A stretch of 64,000 bases of DNA from PALSA-693 sp963834725 (GCA_963834725.1 CAWICN010000001.1:4216001-4280000); one strand, 5' to 3'; positions 1 to 8,877 are shown, counted from the stretch's first letter. Made by a program: numbers and translations. Notes: generated by a model not told the origin, from the letters alone.

Positions 1-306
1 GTCCCGGCGACGGCTCGGGACGGCGCCAGTTCGGGCGTGGCGGCGCGGGTGACCATTGGGCGGCGTGTTGCGACGTTGTTCATCGCGTGTACGACGAATC
101 AGGGCGGCCAGACTTATCGCGGGTGTGTCGCGGCGGGCGTCGCGGCGGCAATCTCGGCGCAGTTGGACCGGCCCAGATGCGTCCCACGATGTATTTCATC
201 GTTTACCAGTACACCGGACCGGGCGCGCTCGGTGGAGTACGTTCGTGAGTCGTAGTTTGATCCGGCTTCGGGCCGGCCGTCGGAGCGGGCCCGGACCAAC
301 GGCGTC
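1..306. other. No gene recognised
   Basis: GC-rich sequence in which none of the open frames has coding character or a convincing ribosome binding site. It may hold the tail of a gene that begins outside the window, but nothing here is recognisable. Confidence 0.4.
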
Positions 307-501
307 CTAATCGCTGGTCAGGCTGGACGTCGAGGCGGACTCGACCGTCGGCGGCATGATCACCTCACGCACATCGACCTGATGGCCTTTGCGCCGAAGT
401 TCGGCCGCGATCTCCTCCGCGTCTCGACGTTCGTCCACCAGAAGAAGAATGGATTCAAGGATCGCCGGCCTCGATCGCAGCATGACCGCGAAAGACGCCA
501 C
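307..501 (-). CDS. Small hypothetical protein, 64 aa
   Basis: I do not recognise the family. The start is supported by a near-perfect Shine-Dalgarno (AAGGAGGT) seven bases before a GTG codon at 501. The middle reads like a real amphipathic helix (RRDAEEIAAELRRKGHQVDV), and the tail is Ser/Thr-rich. There is no signal peptide or membrane segment. It stands alone, with a strong hairpin in its leader at 537-571. The protein is real with fair confidence; its function is unknown. Confidence 0.55.
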   Translation of the reverse strand: MASFAVMLRSRPAILESILLLVDERRDAEEIAAELRRKGHQVDVREVIMPPTVESASTSSLTSD

Positions 502-536
502 TGCTCTACCTCCTTCGGTTCGCCCGACCGGGCAGC

Positions 537-571
537 CAGGGATGGTCCCGGGAACCCCGGGGCCATCCCTG
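537..571 (-). promoter_or_regulatory. Leader hairpin upstream of the 64-aa gene
   Basis: Arms CAGGGATGG and CCATCCCTG flank a second CCCGG-type stem, giving about 15 nearly continuous pairs around a 4-nt loop. It ends about 24 nt before the Shine-Dalgarno of the downstream minus-strand gene. There is no U-tract, so a classical terminator is less likely than a leader structure. Confidence 0.35.
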
Positions 572-728
572 CCACCGCCAGGCCGAACGTTTTCCTCTCG
601 GTGCCGTCAGCCTCGGTCTCGATACCGACCGCGATCAAAACACAACCCTTCGCCGACGGCCAGAGGAAAGGCTGTGGATTTGCTGGGGATTTATCGGTTG
701 ACACCGGTGGATGTCGCGCCACGATCGA

Positions 729-1110
729 TCAATCGACACACCGGGGCGGAAGCAGGAACGCCTCCTCAGCCGGAACGGGAAGGCCGTCGGCCGCGGCCTC
801 CAGCCAGAGCACCCCTGTGCGCCGATCGAGGCGGGCGACGACCTTGAACGAGTGGCTTGCTCCTGGCCCGGCGCCGGGCCGCCGCTCGAGCCGTGCGGAT
901 ATGCCCCTTTCCAACCTGCGTGGCTCGCCGCCCGGTCCAGCGGACCTTCGGGTCCGTCCACCCGCAGGAGCATCGGATCCGGTAGCCAGGGAGCCGATCG
1001 AGCCAGATAAGCCGGTGGGTGACACCCGCGACCTTGACGGCGTGGTAAGGACTATCGGCCCGCTGGCGGGGCCTGTTCCACATGCTCAGATGGTCACTGA
1101 CCCAGCTCAC
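729..1110 (-). pseudogene. Frameshifted small CxCGW protein
   Basis: Two minus-strand frames each carry half of what looks like one protein. The upstream half (about 970-1065) contains RLIWLDRLPGYRIRCSCGWT, with a Cys-Ser-Cys-Gly-Trp motif common in small actinobacterial proteins. The downstream half (729-860) reads HSFKVVARLDRRTGVLWLEA in a different frame. Joining them needs an indel near 860-900. The product is unknown, and either half could be spurious. Confidence 0.35.
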
Positions 1111-1272
1111 GGCGGATAATATAGGAGAGGCAGTGTCGCCATGGCGGGATCATCAGAGCGGCGCGGCCCACCTGCACTTTGACCCACTGCAGGAGGCGGG
1201 GCGTCTGGCCCACGACCGAAACGGCCGTGAGGCCGAGGGCAGGCGGCAGCAAGACGGTACGTTTGGACGACA

Positions 1273-2325
1273 ATGGCCTCTCCGGCGGTGAAAGTTGTGG
1301 TGATGGCGCCGAACCTGGGGCCGGACCTCACCTACCTTCGCGTCCTGGATCCCAGAGTCCTGGTGCTCGATGGCAACCGGGCCTTTCGCACCGAGCTTGT
1401 TGAACAGGGCCGTGCTCCGGGTCCGATCCCGACGGGGGCACCCTCGCAGGAGGAGCGTGATCGGCTTCTCGCGGACGCAGAGGTCCTGCTGATCGGGTAT
1501 CCCGTCCCGCCCCGATTGGCTGACCGGGCTCCGGCGCTTCGCTGGGCCCACCACACCCAGGCCGGGGTGTCCAATCTCCTTCAATCGGATCTCTGGTCAT
1601 CGTCGGTGACCTTGACCTCCAGCCGGGGTGCCGTGGCAGTCACCGCTATCGCCGAGTTTGTCATGGCCGGGGTCTTTCACTTTGGGCGGGGCTTGCATAC
1701 CGCCACGCGCCGGCCGGCCGGGGCGCCGTTGAGCCACGAAGGCTATGGCATGACCAGCCTGGCCGGGGCGACGCTGGGCGTAGTCGGGCTGGGTGGCATC
1801 GGCCGGGAGGTGGCCCGGCTGGCCCGGGCCGTCGGGATGCGGGTCATGGCCACCAGGCGGAGTGCCGTCGAAGCCCGAAGCGGCGCGGATGGCGTCGACC
1901 TGGTGCTCCCCGCGTCGCATCTCTTGGAGCTGGCGGCCGAGAGCGACTACCTGGTCGTGTGCTCCCAGCTCACCGAGGAAACCCGAGGAATGATCGACGA
2001 CGCGGTGTTCGCGGCCATGAAGCCCGATGCCGTGCTCATCAACATCGCCCGCGGGGAGGAAGTCGACGAGAGCGCGCTGCTCGAGGCCGTTCACTCGGGC
2101 AAGCTCCGAGGCGCCCTGCTCGACGTCTACGACGGCGAGCTGTCGGGCCGGCCGCCCCGCCAGGACCTCCTCGAGACGCCCGAGGTCATCCTCACGCCGC
2201 ATGTCTCGGCATCGGGGGATCCGGCCGGGGTCGAGCCCACGAAACGGCTCTTCGCGGACAATCTGCAGCGGTTCCTCGACGGACGGACCCTGCGTAACCT
2301 GGTGGACCGGGACCGGGGTTACTGA
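1273..2325 (+). CDS. D-isomer-specific 2-hydroxyacid dehydrogenase
   Basis: A 350-residue cytoplasmic NAD(P)-dependent oxidoreductase that would interconvert a 2-keto acid and a D-2-hydroxy acid. The Rossmann motif GLGGIG lies near residue 172. The family's catalytic Arg sits in INIARGEEVDE (about 260), and the catalytic His in LTPHVSA (about 311). An acidic residue falls in the expected stretch LLDVYDGE. Length is normal for the family. The substrate cannot be read from sequence. The ATG at 1273 is used; a GTG 15 bases on is the alternative. It appears monocistronic, followed by 235 bp without a gene and then tRNA-Thr. Confidence 0.9.
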   Translation: MASPAVKVVVMAPNLGPDLTYLRVLDPRVLVLDGNRAFRTELVEQGRAPGPIPTGAPSQEERDRLLADAEVLLIGYPVPPRLADRAPALRWAHHTQAGVSNLLQSDLWSSSVTLTSSRGAVAVTAIAEFVMAGVFHFGRGLHTATRRPAGAPLSHEGYGMTSLAGATLGVVGLGGIGREVARLARAVGMRVMATRRSAVEARSGADGVDLVLPASHLLELAAESDYLVVCSQLTEETRGMIDDAVFAAMKPDAVLINIARGEEVDESALLEAVHSGKLRGALLDVYDGELSGRPPRQDLLETPEVILTPHVSASGDPAGVEPTKRLFADNLQRFLDGRTLRNLVDRDRGY

Positions 2326-2560
2326 CCCATCAGCCGGTCGCGGGCTCGGCGACGTTGGCTAGCTCGATCATCCGGACGGCTGGCCGAACATACCCTGGCA
2401 CTCGACCGGAGTGCTGCTCTCTCTGACAGTCGGTCCTGGCCCCCTGACATCGGGCCCCCTGACCGGCGGGCCCGCTGACTATCGGACCCGGACATCTCAA
2501 TACCGGGGCAACTCGAGGCTGGGTTAACCTCGTGCCCGTCGCCCCTTATGTGCGACCCAG

Positions 2561-2633
2561 GCCCGAGTAGCTCAGCCGGCAGAGCAACGCACTCGTAATG
2601 CGTAGGTCAGCGGTTCGATTCCGCTCTCGGGCT
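2561..2633 (+). tRNA. tRNA-Thr (CGT)
   Basis: A complete cloverleaf. Acceptor strands GCCCGAG and CTCGGGC pair fully. The anticodon arm is ACGCA-CTCGTAA-TGCGT, giving anticodon CGT. The T-arm loop is TTCGATT, and the discriminator is T with no encoded CCA. An integrase gene ends 50 bp downstream, so the 3' end of this tRNA is the probable attachment site. Confidence 0.95.
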
Positions 2634-2683
2634 CTCGACGTTCTCCCTGGTCAGGGGTTTGCCGAGACTCCGAAAGGGCCAAC

Positions 2684-3799
2684 TCAGGTACTCCTGGCTC
2701 GGGTGAGGGTCCCGTCAGGGTCCTGGCCCTCGTCGCCAGGGGCCGAATTCAACCGGGCAATGCCCGAGCGGTCGGCGTCGGTGCCCATGTAGTGCCCGCA
2801 CAGGTTCAGGGTGAGCTCGGCGCTGGCGTGACCCATCCAGGTCTGCACGGTCTTGATGTCGATTCCGAGTCCAAGCCACGTGGTGGCCGCAGTGTGGCGA
2901 AGATCGTACGGCCGTCGATCTCTGCTCGTCTCCGACCACCGCACAGACCGACGCCAGTTGCTGACGTTGATCCAGCCGCCTCCGGGCGCCGTGAACACGC
3001 AGTCGCTCGGGCCCTTGCCCTCCGCCCATGTCCGAACGATGGGAATGAGCACATCGGCCAGGGGGACAATCCGAGCCTTCCCGGTCTTGGTGCGATCTCT
3101 AACGATCGGCTTCCCGCCACCCTTCGACGCTGGCACCGAACGCCTGACTCGAAACGCCGGGTACAGAACCTCCAGGACATCCTTGACCCTCAGGCCCCGA
3201 AGCTCCCCGAATCGGAGCCCGGTCAGGCCCAGGACAAGGGTCAAGTCGGCATCCCTCGGCGCAAATCTCCGTTGGTCTTCCACGACCTCAAGGAGATCAT
3301 CCACAGCGAATGGCTTCATGTCCTCTCGCTTGTCGACGGCTCCATCCGGTGAGACCGTTCGCCGGCCGGACGCCGGGTTGACCCGAATGCGCCCGTCCTC
3401 AACCATGAACGCCAACATGGACGAGAGGCTGGCCATGACCCTGCCAACAGTGTGAGGTCGCCGACCTCTTGAGAGCGAACCGGCAAAACGAGCGATGTCG
3501 GCTCGCGTGATGGAGCGAATAGGACGCCGACCGAGAGCAGGAACTATGTGCACCCGCATGGCCGACGCGTCGCTCTCCCATGTCCGCTGGGCGACGGTTC
3601 GGCGACGATGCTCCAACCACTCTGGAACTAACTCAGCGAGCGTGACATCACCACGGCGAGGGTCTACCCAGTCGCCCTGATCGATGAGCCGTCGTTGGTC
3701 CGCCTCCCACCTAATTGCATCGCCCTTGCGGTCAAAGGTCCGATCCGCCACCCAGCGGCCCCGGTGCTTGATGCGACCGTTGGAGCGCTTGATGATCAT
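2684..3799 (-). CDS. int: Tyrosine site-specific integrase
   Basis: A 371-residue phage/ICE-type integrase. An N-terminal arm-binding region (1-50) and SAM-like core-binding domain (about 52-135) precede the catalytic domain. Catalytic residues are visible: Arg196 (GLTGLRFGEL), Lys around 238-241, Arg301 in YDLRHT, His324 (MGHAS) and nucleophile Tyr337 (GHYMG). The first position of the HxxR box is Tyr instead of His, a known variation. The gene points at the 3' end of tRNA-Thr, the standard arrangement for an element integrated there. Its ATG overlaps the upstream excisionase-like gene by 4 bp (ATGA). Confidence 0.93.
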   Translation of the reverse strand: MIIKRSNGRIKHRGRWVADRTFDRKGDAIRWEADQRRLIDQGDWVDPRRGDVTLAELVPEWLEHRRRTVAQRTWESDASAMRVHIVPALGRRPIRSITRADIARFAGSLSRGRRPHTVGRVMASLSSMLAFMVEDGRIRVNPASGRRTVSPDGAVDKREDMKPFAVDDLLEVVEDQRRFAPRDADLTLVLGLTGLRFGELRGLRVKDVLEVLYPAFRVRRSVPASKGGGKPIVRDRTKTGKARIVPLADVLIPIVRTWAEGKGPSDCVFTAPGGGWINVSNWRRSVRWSETSRDRRPYDLRHTAATTWLGLGIDIKTVQTWMGHASAELTLNLCGHYMGTDADRSGIARLNSAPGDEGQDPDGTLTRARST

Positions 3800-3999
3800 G
3801 TTCTCTCTCGCTGTTCGTTGCGCCAGGCGATCAGGTCACCACGCAGCCACATGACCCGACGCCCGATCTTCACGGCGGGAGCGAAGCGGCCCTGTGCCCT
3901 GAGGTATTTCACCGTCTCGGGAGACACCCGGAAGAACGACGCCGTCTCATCGAGATCGAAAAGCACATCGTCCGGGAGATTCCCAATCGTCGTGGTCAC
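3796..3999 (-). CDS. Excisionase-like helix-turn-helix protein
   Basis: A 67-residue MerR/Xis-type winged-helix DNA-binding protein (HTH_17 style). The motif runs DETASFFRVSPETVKYLRAQG, then RFAPAVKIGRRVMWLRGDLIAW. The GTG at 3999 is preferred over longer starts because AAAGGAG lies 7 nt before it, and the upstream extension is low-complexity. It is translationally coupled to the integrase, so it most likely directs excision of the element or controls the integrase. Confidence 0.8.
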   Translation of the reverse strand: MTTTIGNLPDDVLFDLDETASFFRVSPETVKYLRAQGRFAPAVKIGRRVMWLRGDLIAWRNEQRERT

Positions 4000-4441
4000 G
4001 TTCTTGCTCCTTTCGTTTTTGGGTTCATCGAGTCCGTCCCATGGCTTCCCGCCACTCTCGGGCGTAGGCGGCGGATGCGGCAGCCAGGGCCGCGTCACCA
4101 TTAGGCCTGAAACCAGCGTAGACCGGTTCTTGTTGGCTGTGGATGGCCAACGAGCCTTGTGCTGTGGGGGTTTCTGCGGTGGGGGTGGTAGGCCCGGGTT
4201 GAATTTGGAGTGAAGGCGCCGGCCGGGGCGGTCCGCGAGAGCGCCCTCCTGGTATGGAAGGATTTGATCGCCAAATCCAATCCACCCATACCGGAGGGCA
4301 TCTGTTGGTGAAGGGTAGCTCATCGAGGCGGGGCCGTGGCGGACGGGACCGGGAAGAGCGGCAGCGGCGGCGTCGGCTGCTGGTTCGGGAGTCTCACTTG
4401 GTGGACCGGCGCCTGAGAGCGGCCGGTTCTATCGCTCGGAT

Positions 4442-4603
4442 ATGGCCCCCCTCTTGCAGCGCGTCAATACCTACCTGAGGCGCTGGGCTGGCCGGAAGTA
4501 CCGACGGCTGCGGAACTATCACCGTTTCCGGAAGTGGTGGAGCGGGCTGCTCGATCGACAACCCGCCCTATGCGCCCAATGGAAGTGGATCCGCGCGTTC
4601 TGA
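4442..4603 (+). pseudogene. Group II intron reverse transcriptase, C-terminal remnant
   Basis: The last 53 codons read as the conserved end of group II intron maturases: LLQRVNTYLRRWAGRKYRRL, then FRKWWSGLLDRQPALCAQWKW and a final RAF. The RT and maturase domains that should precede it are missing; sequence before 4442 does not continue the family. Intron RNA structure follows directly. The element lost its 5' part, so neither splicing nor mobility is expected. Confidence 0.75.
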
Positions 4604-4610
4604 ACCGCCG

Positions 4611-4692
4611 ATGAGAGGAGCCCGGTAAAGGGAGACTTTTACGCCGGGATCTGTGGGAGCCGGGGGGTGCGATACCCCCCCGGCCACCCGAC
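4611..4692 (+). ncRNA. 3' end of a group II intron (domains IV-VI remnant)
   Basis: Directly after the maturase stop there is a hairpin (CCCGGTAAA paired with TTTACGCCGGG, 4621-4648). A domain V-like stem follows from about 4657 (GAGCCGGGGGGT, loop, ACCCCCCCGGC). The tail CCACCCGAC resembles the usual intron 3' terminus. Order and spacing match bacterial introns that carry an ORF in domain IV. The exact 3' splice site is uncertain by a few bases. Confidence 0.6.
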
Positions 4693-4845
4693 GACGCCTG
4701 CGGCGCCAGAGCGGTCGGCGCACAACGTTGCGAAACGTGCCAGACCTTCATGCGTCGCGTCGGCATTGGAGGTTCGTGTCCAGCATGCGACGAACCCGTT
4801 GCCATCGCAGAGCTGCTTGGCGAGGAGGTGATCGCCAGCACCTGA
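4691..4845 (+). pseudogene. Zinc-ribbon protein tail interrupted by the intron
   Basis: An open frame starting at the intron's 3' edge encodes two CxxC pairs (CETCQTF and GSCPACDEPVAI) and ends ELLGEEVIAST before the TGA at 4843-4845. No start codon or N-terminal part is present, so this is the 3' exon of a gene that the intron entered and that has since lost its 5' part. Such tails occur on mobile-element proteins, but I cannot assign the family. Confidence 0.5.
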
Positions 4846-5300
4846 CTACCATCAATCTCTCCGATCCGCGTCAACCGGCAGGGACACCTGCCCTCACCCA
4901 CGAAAATTTAAATCCGCACTGCATCGAACCCGGGGTGGCTCAGTCAGCCTGCGGGCCTCGCACCGCTCCGAGGGAACGTTTCGCGGCTCGGTTCCCACCG
5001 CAGCATGTCTCCGACGTGGCCGGCGAAGCCGGGCTGTCGTCGGGTGGGTTGGCTCGGCCCCCCGGTATCCCTTCTCTGACTGATCCCAGGTCGGTCGAGA
5101 CCAACGGACAGTCAGAGTCACCGATCCTGATCCAGGTTCATGCTTGTCGACCGAACGGTCCTGAGTCCGTGTATCACCACCATCGATCCCCGGCGCCGGC
5201 CATGACCGCTTCTTTGCGGCCCGGAGCTTGGCGGTGCGCGTTGTACAGGATGCTCAACGAAGAAGGGCTGGGCGCCACTGCAACAGCAGGCGAGGAAGGG
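4846..5300. other. No gene recognised
   Basis: 455 bp between the zinc-ribbon tail and the TetR gene. An AT-rich palindrome (ATTTAAAT, near 4905) stands out, but no frame looks coding on either strand. Confidence 0.4.
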
Positions 5301-5990
5301 TCAGAGCGGCATGAGGGCCGCGCAGACGAATTCCACGACGGTTCGTCTGGCCGTGTCGTCGTCGTAGAGGTTGGCGTCCCGGCCCTCATGGCGGTGCCAG
5401 GCGAACCAGGAGACCGTCTCCGATACCACTCGGGCCGCCACTGCGGCGTCGGGCATCGCGCGCAGATAACCCTTGTCGGCCCGGGCGTGCAGGTAGCGGG
5501 TCAGCTGCTCGAAGTAGCTGATCCTGGCCCGCCGGTAGTAGAAGGCCTCGAGATCGGGTAGTTCAACGGCACACCGTTCGATCACGGCGAGCATCGGCCA
5601 AAGTCTTTCTTGCACCGCGTAACGTTCCTCGACGATGCCTCGCAACTCGCCCTCGACGTCGAGCGGGTCCGTCTCCTTGAGGGCGGCGCGCAGCTTCGGG
5701 GCTGGAGTCGAACGCAGCCCCTGCTCGATCAGCTGAACGGTCTCTCCGAACGCCGGAGCCGCCAGCGGCAACGCGGGAAGAGTTTCTGCGATATGACCGA
5801 AGCCGTAGGCGAACACCAGGTGGAACAACGCCTCTTTGCTCTCGACATAGTTGAAAATCGATCCCGACGACATGCCCGCTTGGGCCGCCACGTCGGCCAT
5901 GCGCGTCCCCCGATATCCGAGTCGGCCGAATACGGCGGTGGCGGCATCGGCTATGGCCGCCAGCCGGTGTCGAGGAGTGGCACGAGGCAC
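5301..5990 (-). CDS. TetR family transcriptional regulator
   Basis: 229 residues. The N-terminal HTH is typical (AIADAATAVFGRLGYRGTRM, then DVAAQAGMSSGSIFNYVESKEALF). The C-terminal ligand domain is variable, and the inducer cannot be predicted. The promoter region immediately upstream carries an imperfect palindrome at 6001-6021. A closely similar sequence lies at 8983-9003, before the 2TM-GT39 gene pair, so this protein probably controls both itself and that pair. The intervening isochorismatase remnant is on the same strand. Confidence 0.9.
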   Translation of the reverse strand: MPRATPRHRLAAIADAATAVFGRLGYRGTRMADVAAQAGMSSGSIFNYVESKEALFHLVFAYGFGHIAETLPALPLAAPAFGETVQLIEQGLRSTPAPKLRAALKETDPLDVEGELRGIVEERYAVQERLWPMLAVIERCAVELPDLEAFYYRRARISYFEQLTRYLHARADKGYLRAMPDAAVAARVVSETVSWFAWHRHEGRDANLYDDDTARRTVVEFVCAALMPL

Positions 5991-6000
5991 ACTCTTTATC

Positions 6001-6021
6001 TTAACTGACTGACTCGATCAA
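6001..6021. promoter_or_regulatory. Putative TetR operator, copy 1
   Basis: An imperfect palindrome beginning TTAACTGACTGACT and ending TCAA, 10 bp before the TetR start. It matches 16 of 21 positions of the site at 8983-9003. Autoregulation is the inference. Confidence 0.5.
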
Positions 6022-6146
6022 CCAGGTGTTCGGCCCGCCTCAGCAGGGCCGGCCACGCCAAGCAGCCACTCCGACCTCGCTGGAGCTAACAGGCGGACGT
6101 CCCTGGAGCCTTCCGCTCTTTTTCGTGCCGGTCGGTCGCCCACCCG

Positions 6147-6410
6147 TCATCCGGAGACAAGTTGGGCACCGAGACCGGAAAGGTGTGACAGGGCGGACTG
6201 GCGAGATGCGTCAGTTCGGCACGCGACGGCGTCGGCGAGCAGCCGGACCCCTAGCCCGGGGGCGAGCGCCGTCTTGGTCGTGGCCGTGATACAAGCTGCT
6301 GCGAAGCGGTCGGCGAGGGCAACGTCCTCGATACCGCGTTCGTCCAGGGTCGGCAGCAACGCCGGATTGCAGAAGGCATCGCCTTTCCATTTCGGAAATG
6401 TGATTGGCGC
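6147..6410 (-). pseudogene. Isochorismatase-family hydrolase, C-terminal remnant
   Basis: The frame contains LLPTLDERGIEDVALADRFA followed by ACITATTKTALAPGLGVRLL, a DAVACRTDAS segment and a final GLGAQLVSG. This matches the second half of cysteine hydrolases of the isochorismatase family, including the region of the nucleophile Cys. The N-terminal half, with the catalytic Asp, is missing and is replaced by unrelated sequence upstream of about 6410. Probably non-functional. Confidence 0.55.
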
Positions 6411-6796
6411 CGGGCTCCTCAACGCGCAGATCCCAGGCCGCTGAAGCTCTCCGCGCTCATGGCGCCTGACGGGGCGGGTCACGGCGGGCCGCTCGCCTCT
6501 CAGGAGCGAATACATGGCGGTGTCGGGCCATCAGGCGGATCTGGCGAACGATAGAGCCTCGCCCTCCATCGCCTGCTGGGACTACGAGTGAGATGGTCGT
6601 CCTTGGGGGATTTGGGGCCGGTCTGGGGGGTGCCCCAGGTCGGTCGGACGGTCTCAGCCTGCCGTCGCCGCTATGACGGGGCGGGGCGAGACTCTCGGTC
6701 ATCTTCCTGTTGGCTATGCGCCCCGCGTCCCGGTCGGGCGGCTGGGACCTGGGACCAGTGACGATCATTTGCGGACCCAGCGGAGCGCGGTTGCGG

Positions 6797-8329
6797 TCAT
6801 CCGTAGTGCCTCGCGTTGGGCCAGGCCAGCGCCCAGGGGATCTTTTGGTGGCGGCAGATCCAGATCGGGTCACCTCGTTCCTCGGTCCATATCCCGTGGC
6901 CGGTGTCGACGGTCCCGGCCAGGGTGACGTCGGCGAAGATGGTTTGCAGGTAGGCCTTGTCGAGGTTGACGGCGATGGTGGTCGTACCGTCGGTGGCGGC
7001 GCCGGGCCCCCACCACCAGTAGTTGTTGTGACCGCTGATGGCGTGCGGCAGCCCGTAGCGATATCCGTAGAGGTCGACGGCGCCCGCGGCGCCGTAGTCG
7101 CCTGTGAACAGGACGAGATGGGCCCGTTCTGTGGGGGTGAGGGTGGAGGCCACGCCGGCCACCTGGCGGACGACCCGCTGCCAGCCGACGGTCGCGCTGA
7201 GGTCTTTGTTGATGTTGCCCTCCCATCCGCTGTGGGCTTGGGCGCCGACCGGGAGTACCGGCAGAGCGAGCGGCAGCACCACGGCCGCGCCGACAGCCAT
7301 CCCGACGGCCACGCGCCGCGCCGGGTGCGGACGGTGCCGGCCGCTGAGACGCTGCTCGACCCACACGCCTCCGGCCGCGAACAGAGCGAAGTACATGCCG
7401 CCCAGGTAGTAGGACTTGGCGCCGCTGAGCACGTCCAGCACCACCAGGGCTCCATAGGCGAGGGCCAGGGGTCGGCCGAGCGAATTCCGATACAGCCATC
7501 GGAGCCCGCCCAGCCAGAACACCACCAGGACCGGGCCGACGATGATCAGCTGGGCCGGGATGAAACTGAGCGACGCGCCGAGGCTGGCGTTCTCCCTGTG
7601 CAGGGCGCGCAGCATGGCCAGCGCCGCCCAGTGGTGCTGGGCGTTCCACACCAGGTTCGGCGACCATACGGCCAACGCGAGCGCGGCGCCCGCCCACGGC
7701 CAGCCGCCCCGCAACGCCCGGACGCGCCCGCCGGCGAGCAGGCCGAACACCAGGCCGGCCACGAGGAAGGCGACGTTGTACTTGTTCAGCAAGCCCACCC
7801 CGGTCGCCGCCCCCACGGCCAGCCACAGCCGCTGATGACCGGTGCGCACCAACCGGACCACCAAGAAGGTGATCGTCACCCAGAACAACAGGTCGAACGC
7901 GGCGGTGGACAGCAGATGCCAGGTGGCCAGCATCTCCGCCGAGGTCGCCGCGGCCAGCGCCGCCAAGGCCTGCGCTCGGCGTCCGCCGCCCAGTTCGCGA
8001 GCGGTCAGCGCGGTGAGCACCACCGCTACCCCGCCGGCCAAGGCGGGCAAGACTCTTAACCCGACAACCGACGGTCCGAACAGTGCCGTCGCCACGCGGG
8101 CGACAGCCGGCACGAGCGGGGGTTGGTCCACATAACCCCAGGCCAGGTGGCGGGCGCAGGCCATAAAGTACAGCTCGTCGCGGTGAAAGCCGTAACGGGC
8201 GGCCACCATCAGCTCGAGCGCGACGAGCAGGATGGCGGCGCCGAGCACCGGCGACACCGCCAACGGCGGAAGGGCGGCCTGGGGGGCGGTCGAATCGGCG
8301 GGAGCGGCATCTGCCGCCGCGCCGGTCAC
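6797..8329 (-). CDS. GT39-type membrane glycosyltransferase
   Basis: 510 residues with about 10-12 transmembrane helices. The first periplasmic loop carries FHRDELYFMACARHLAWGYV, the Asp-Glu signature of GT-C enzymes in the PMT/ArnT superfamily. These transfer a sugar from a polyprenyl-phosphate donor to a surface acceptor. The C-terminal part is a soluble extracytoplasmic domain (YYLGGMYF, then NNYWWWGPG). The ATG overlaps the stop of the 2TM gene by 4 bp, so the two are co-translated. Donor and acceptor are unknown. Confidence 0.85.
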   Translation of the reverse strand: MTGAAADAAPADSTAPQAALPPLAVSPVLGAAILLVALELMVAARYGFHRDELYFMACARHLAWGYVDQPPLVPAVARVATALFGPSVVGLRVLPALAGGVAVVLTALTARELGGGRRAQALAALAAATSAEMLATWHLLSTAAFDLLFWVTITFLVVRLVRTGHQRLWLAVGAATGVGLLNKYNVAFLVAGLVFGLLAGGRVRALRGGWPWAGAALALAVWSPNLVWNAQHHWAALAMLRALHRENASLGASLSFIPAQLIIVGPVLVVFWLGGLRWLYRNSLGRPLALAYGALVVLDVLSGAKSYYLGGMYFALFAAGGVWVEQRLSGRHRPHPARRVAVGMAVGAAVVLPLALPVLPVGAQAHSGWEGNINKDLSATVGWQRVVRQVAGVASTLTPTERAHLVLFTGDYGAAGAVDLYGYRYGLPHAISGHNNYWWWGPGAATDGTTTIAVNLDKAYLQTIFADVTLAGTVDTGHGIWTEERGDPIWICRHQKIPWALAWPNARHYG

Positions 8330-8877
8330 CGGGGGGGCTCAGTCAGGTAGCCGCAGACGAACTGGACGACGTCGACGGAGCGGGATGGCTCTCCGCTCCC
8401 TGGTTCTCGGGGCGGCCCCGTCGCTTTGCTGCTGACCTTGCTGTCCTCCCAGTCGGCGCCGAACCACGCCTGGCGCCCGACGACAGTGACGGCGTGAACG
8501 CGTGGGGCGGCCGGCCAGGCAACCAGGGCCCATTGAAGCCGCCATCGGTGCCCACCGTTGCCGAGCGTCGCCCCGTTGACGACGAAGCGGGCGGTGTTGC
8601 CGAGCACGAACACGAGAACCTGGGTGTAGAAGCCGCGGCCTCGACCAGCTTGACGCTGCGCTTGTTCCACAGACATTGGCGGCGACCTACCTGCCGGCCC
8701 GCCGGCTGGGACGAGGCCCTCACTGGTCATGTATAGGTTCCCTTCTGGGCACACGTCCCGGTAGAGGTCAAGGCGCGTGCCCAGCGTTGAGGGCCGGCCA
8801 GGCCGTATCGCTCTGCTGTCCAAAGCAGGTCCCTGGCGGTGTTCCTCGGCGAGGCGTTCGGTCAGATACGGCTGCAC
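8326..8877 (-). CDS. 2TM-domain membrane protein
   Basis: Residues from about 80 on match the small 2TM domain: GFYTQVLVFVLGNTARFVVN, a tryptophan-containing second helix (LQWALVAWPAAPRVHAVTVV) and a terminal WEDSKV box. Two starts are possible. The GTG at 8877 has a strong GGAGGG 5 nt upstream. The ATG at 8730 has AAGGGA 9 nt upstream and gives a 134-residue protein of normal family size. The extra N-terminus (LTERLAEEHRQ) resembles the opening of unrelated small actinobacterial proteins, which suggests fusion with a truncated neighbour. It is coupled to the GT39 gene. Confidence 0.7.
   Translation of the reverse strand: MQPYLTERLAEEHRQGPALDSRAIRPGRPSTLGTRLDLYRDVCPEGNLYMTSEGLVPAGGPAGRSPPMSVEQAQRQAGRGRGFYTQVLVFVLGNTARFVVNGATLGNGGHRWRLQWALVAWPAAPRVHAVTVVGRQAWFGADWEDSKVSSKATGPPREPGSGEPSRSVDVVQFVCGYLTEPPR

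Noticed and set aside
6710..8059. Long plus-strand open frame opposite the GT39 gene (449 codons)
   Set aside because: It is the antisense of a clear multi-helix glycosyltransferase. Its translation is charged and low-complexity without any domain, as high-GC antisense frames often are.
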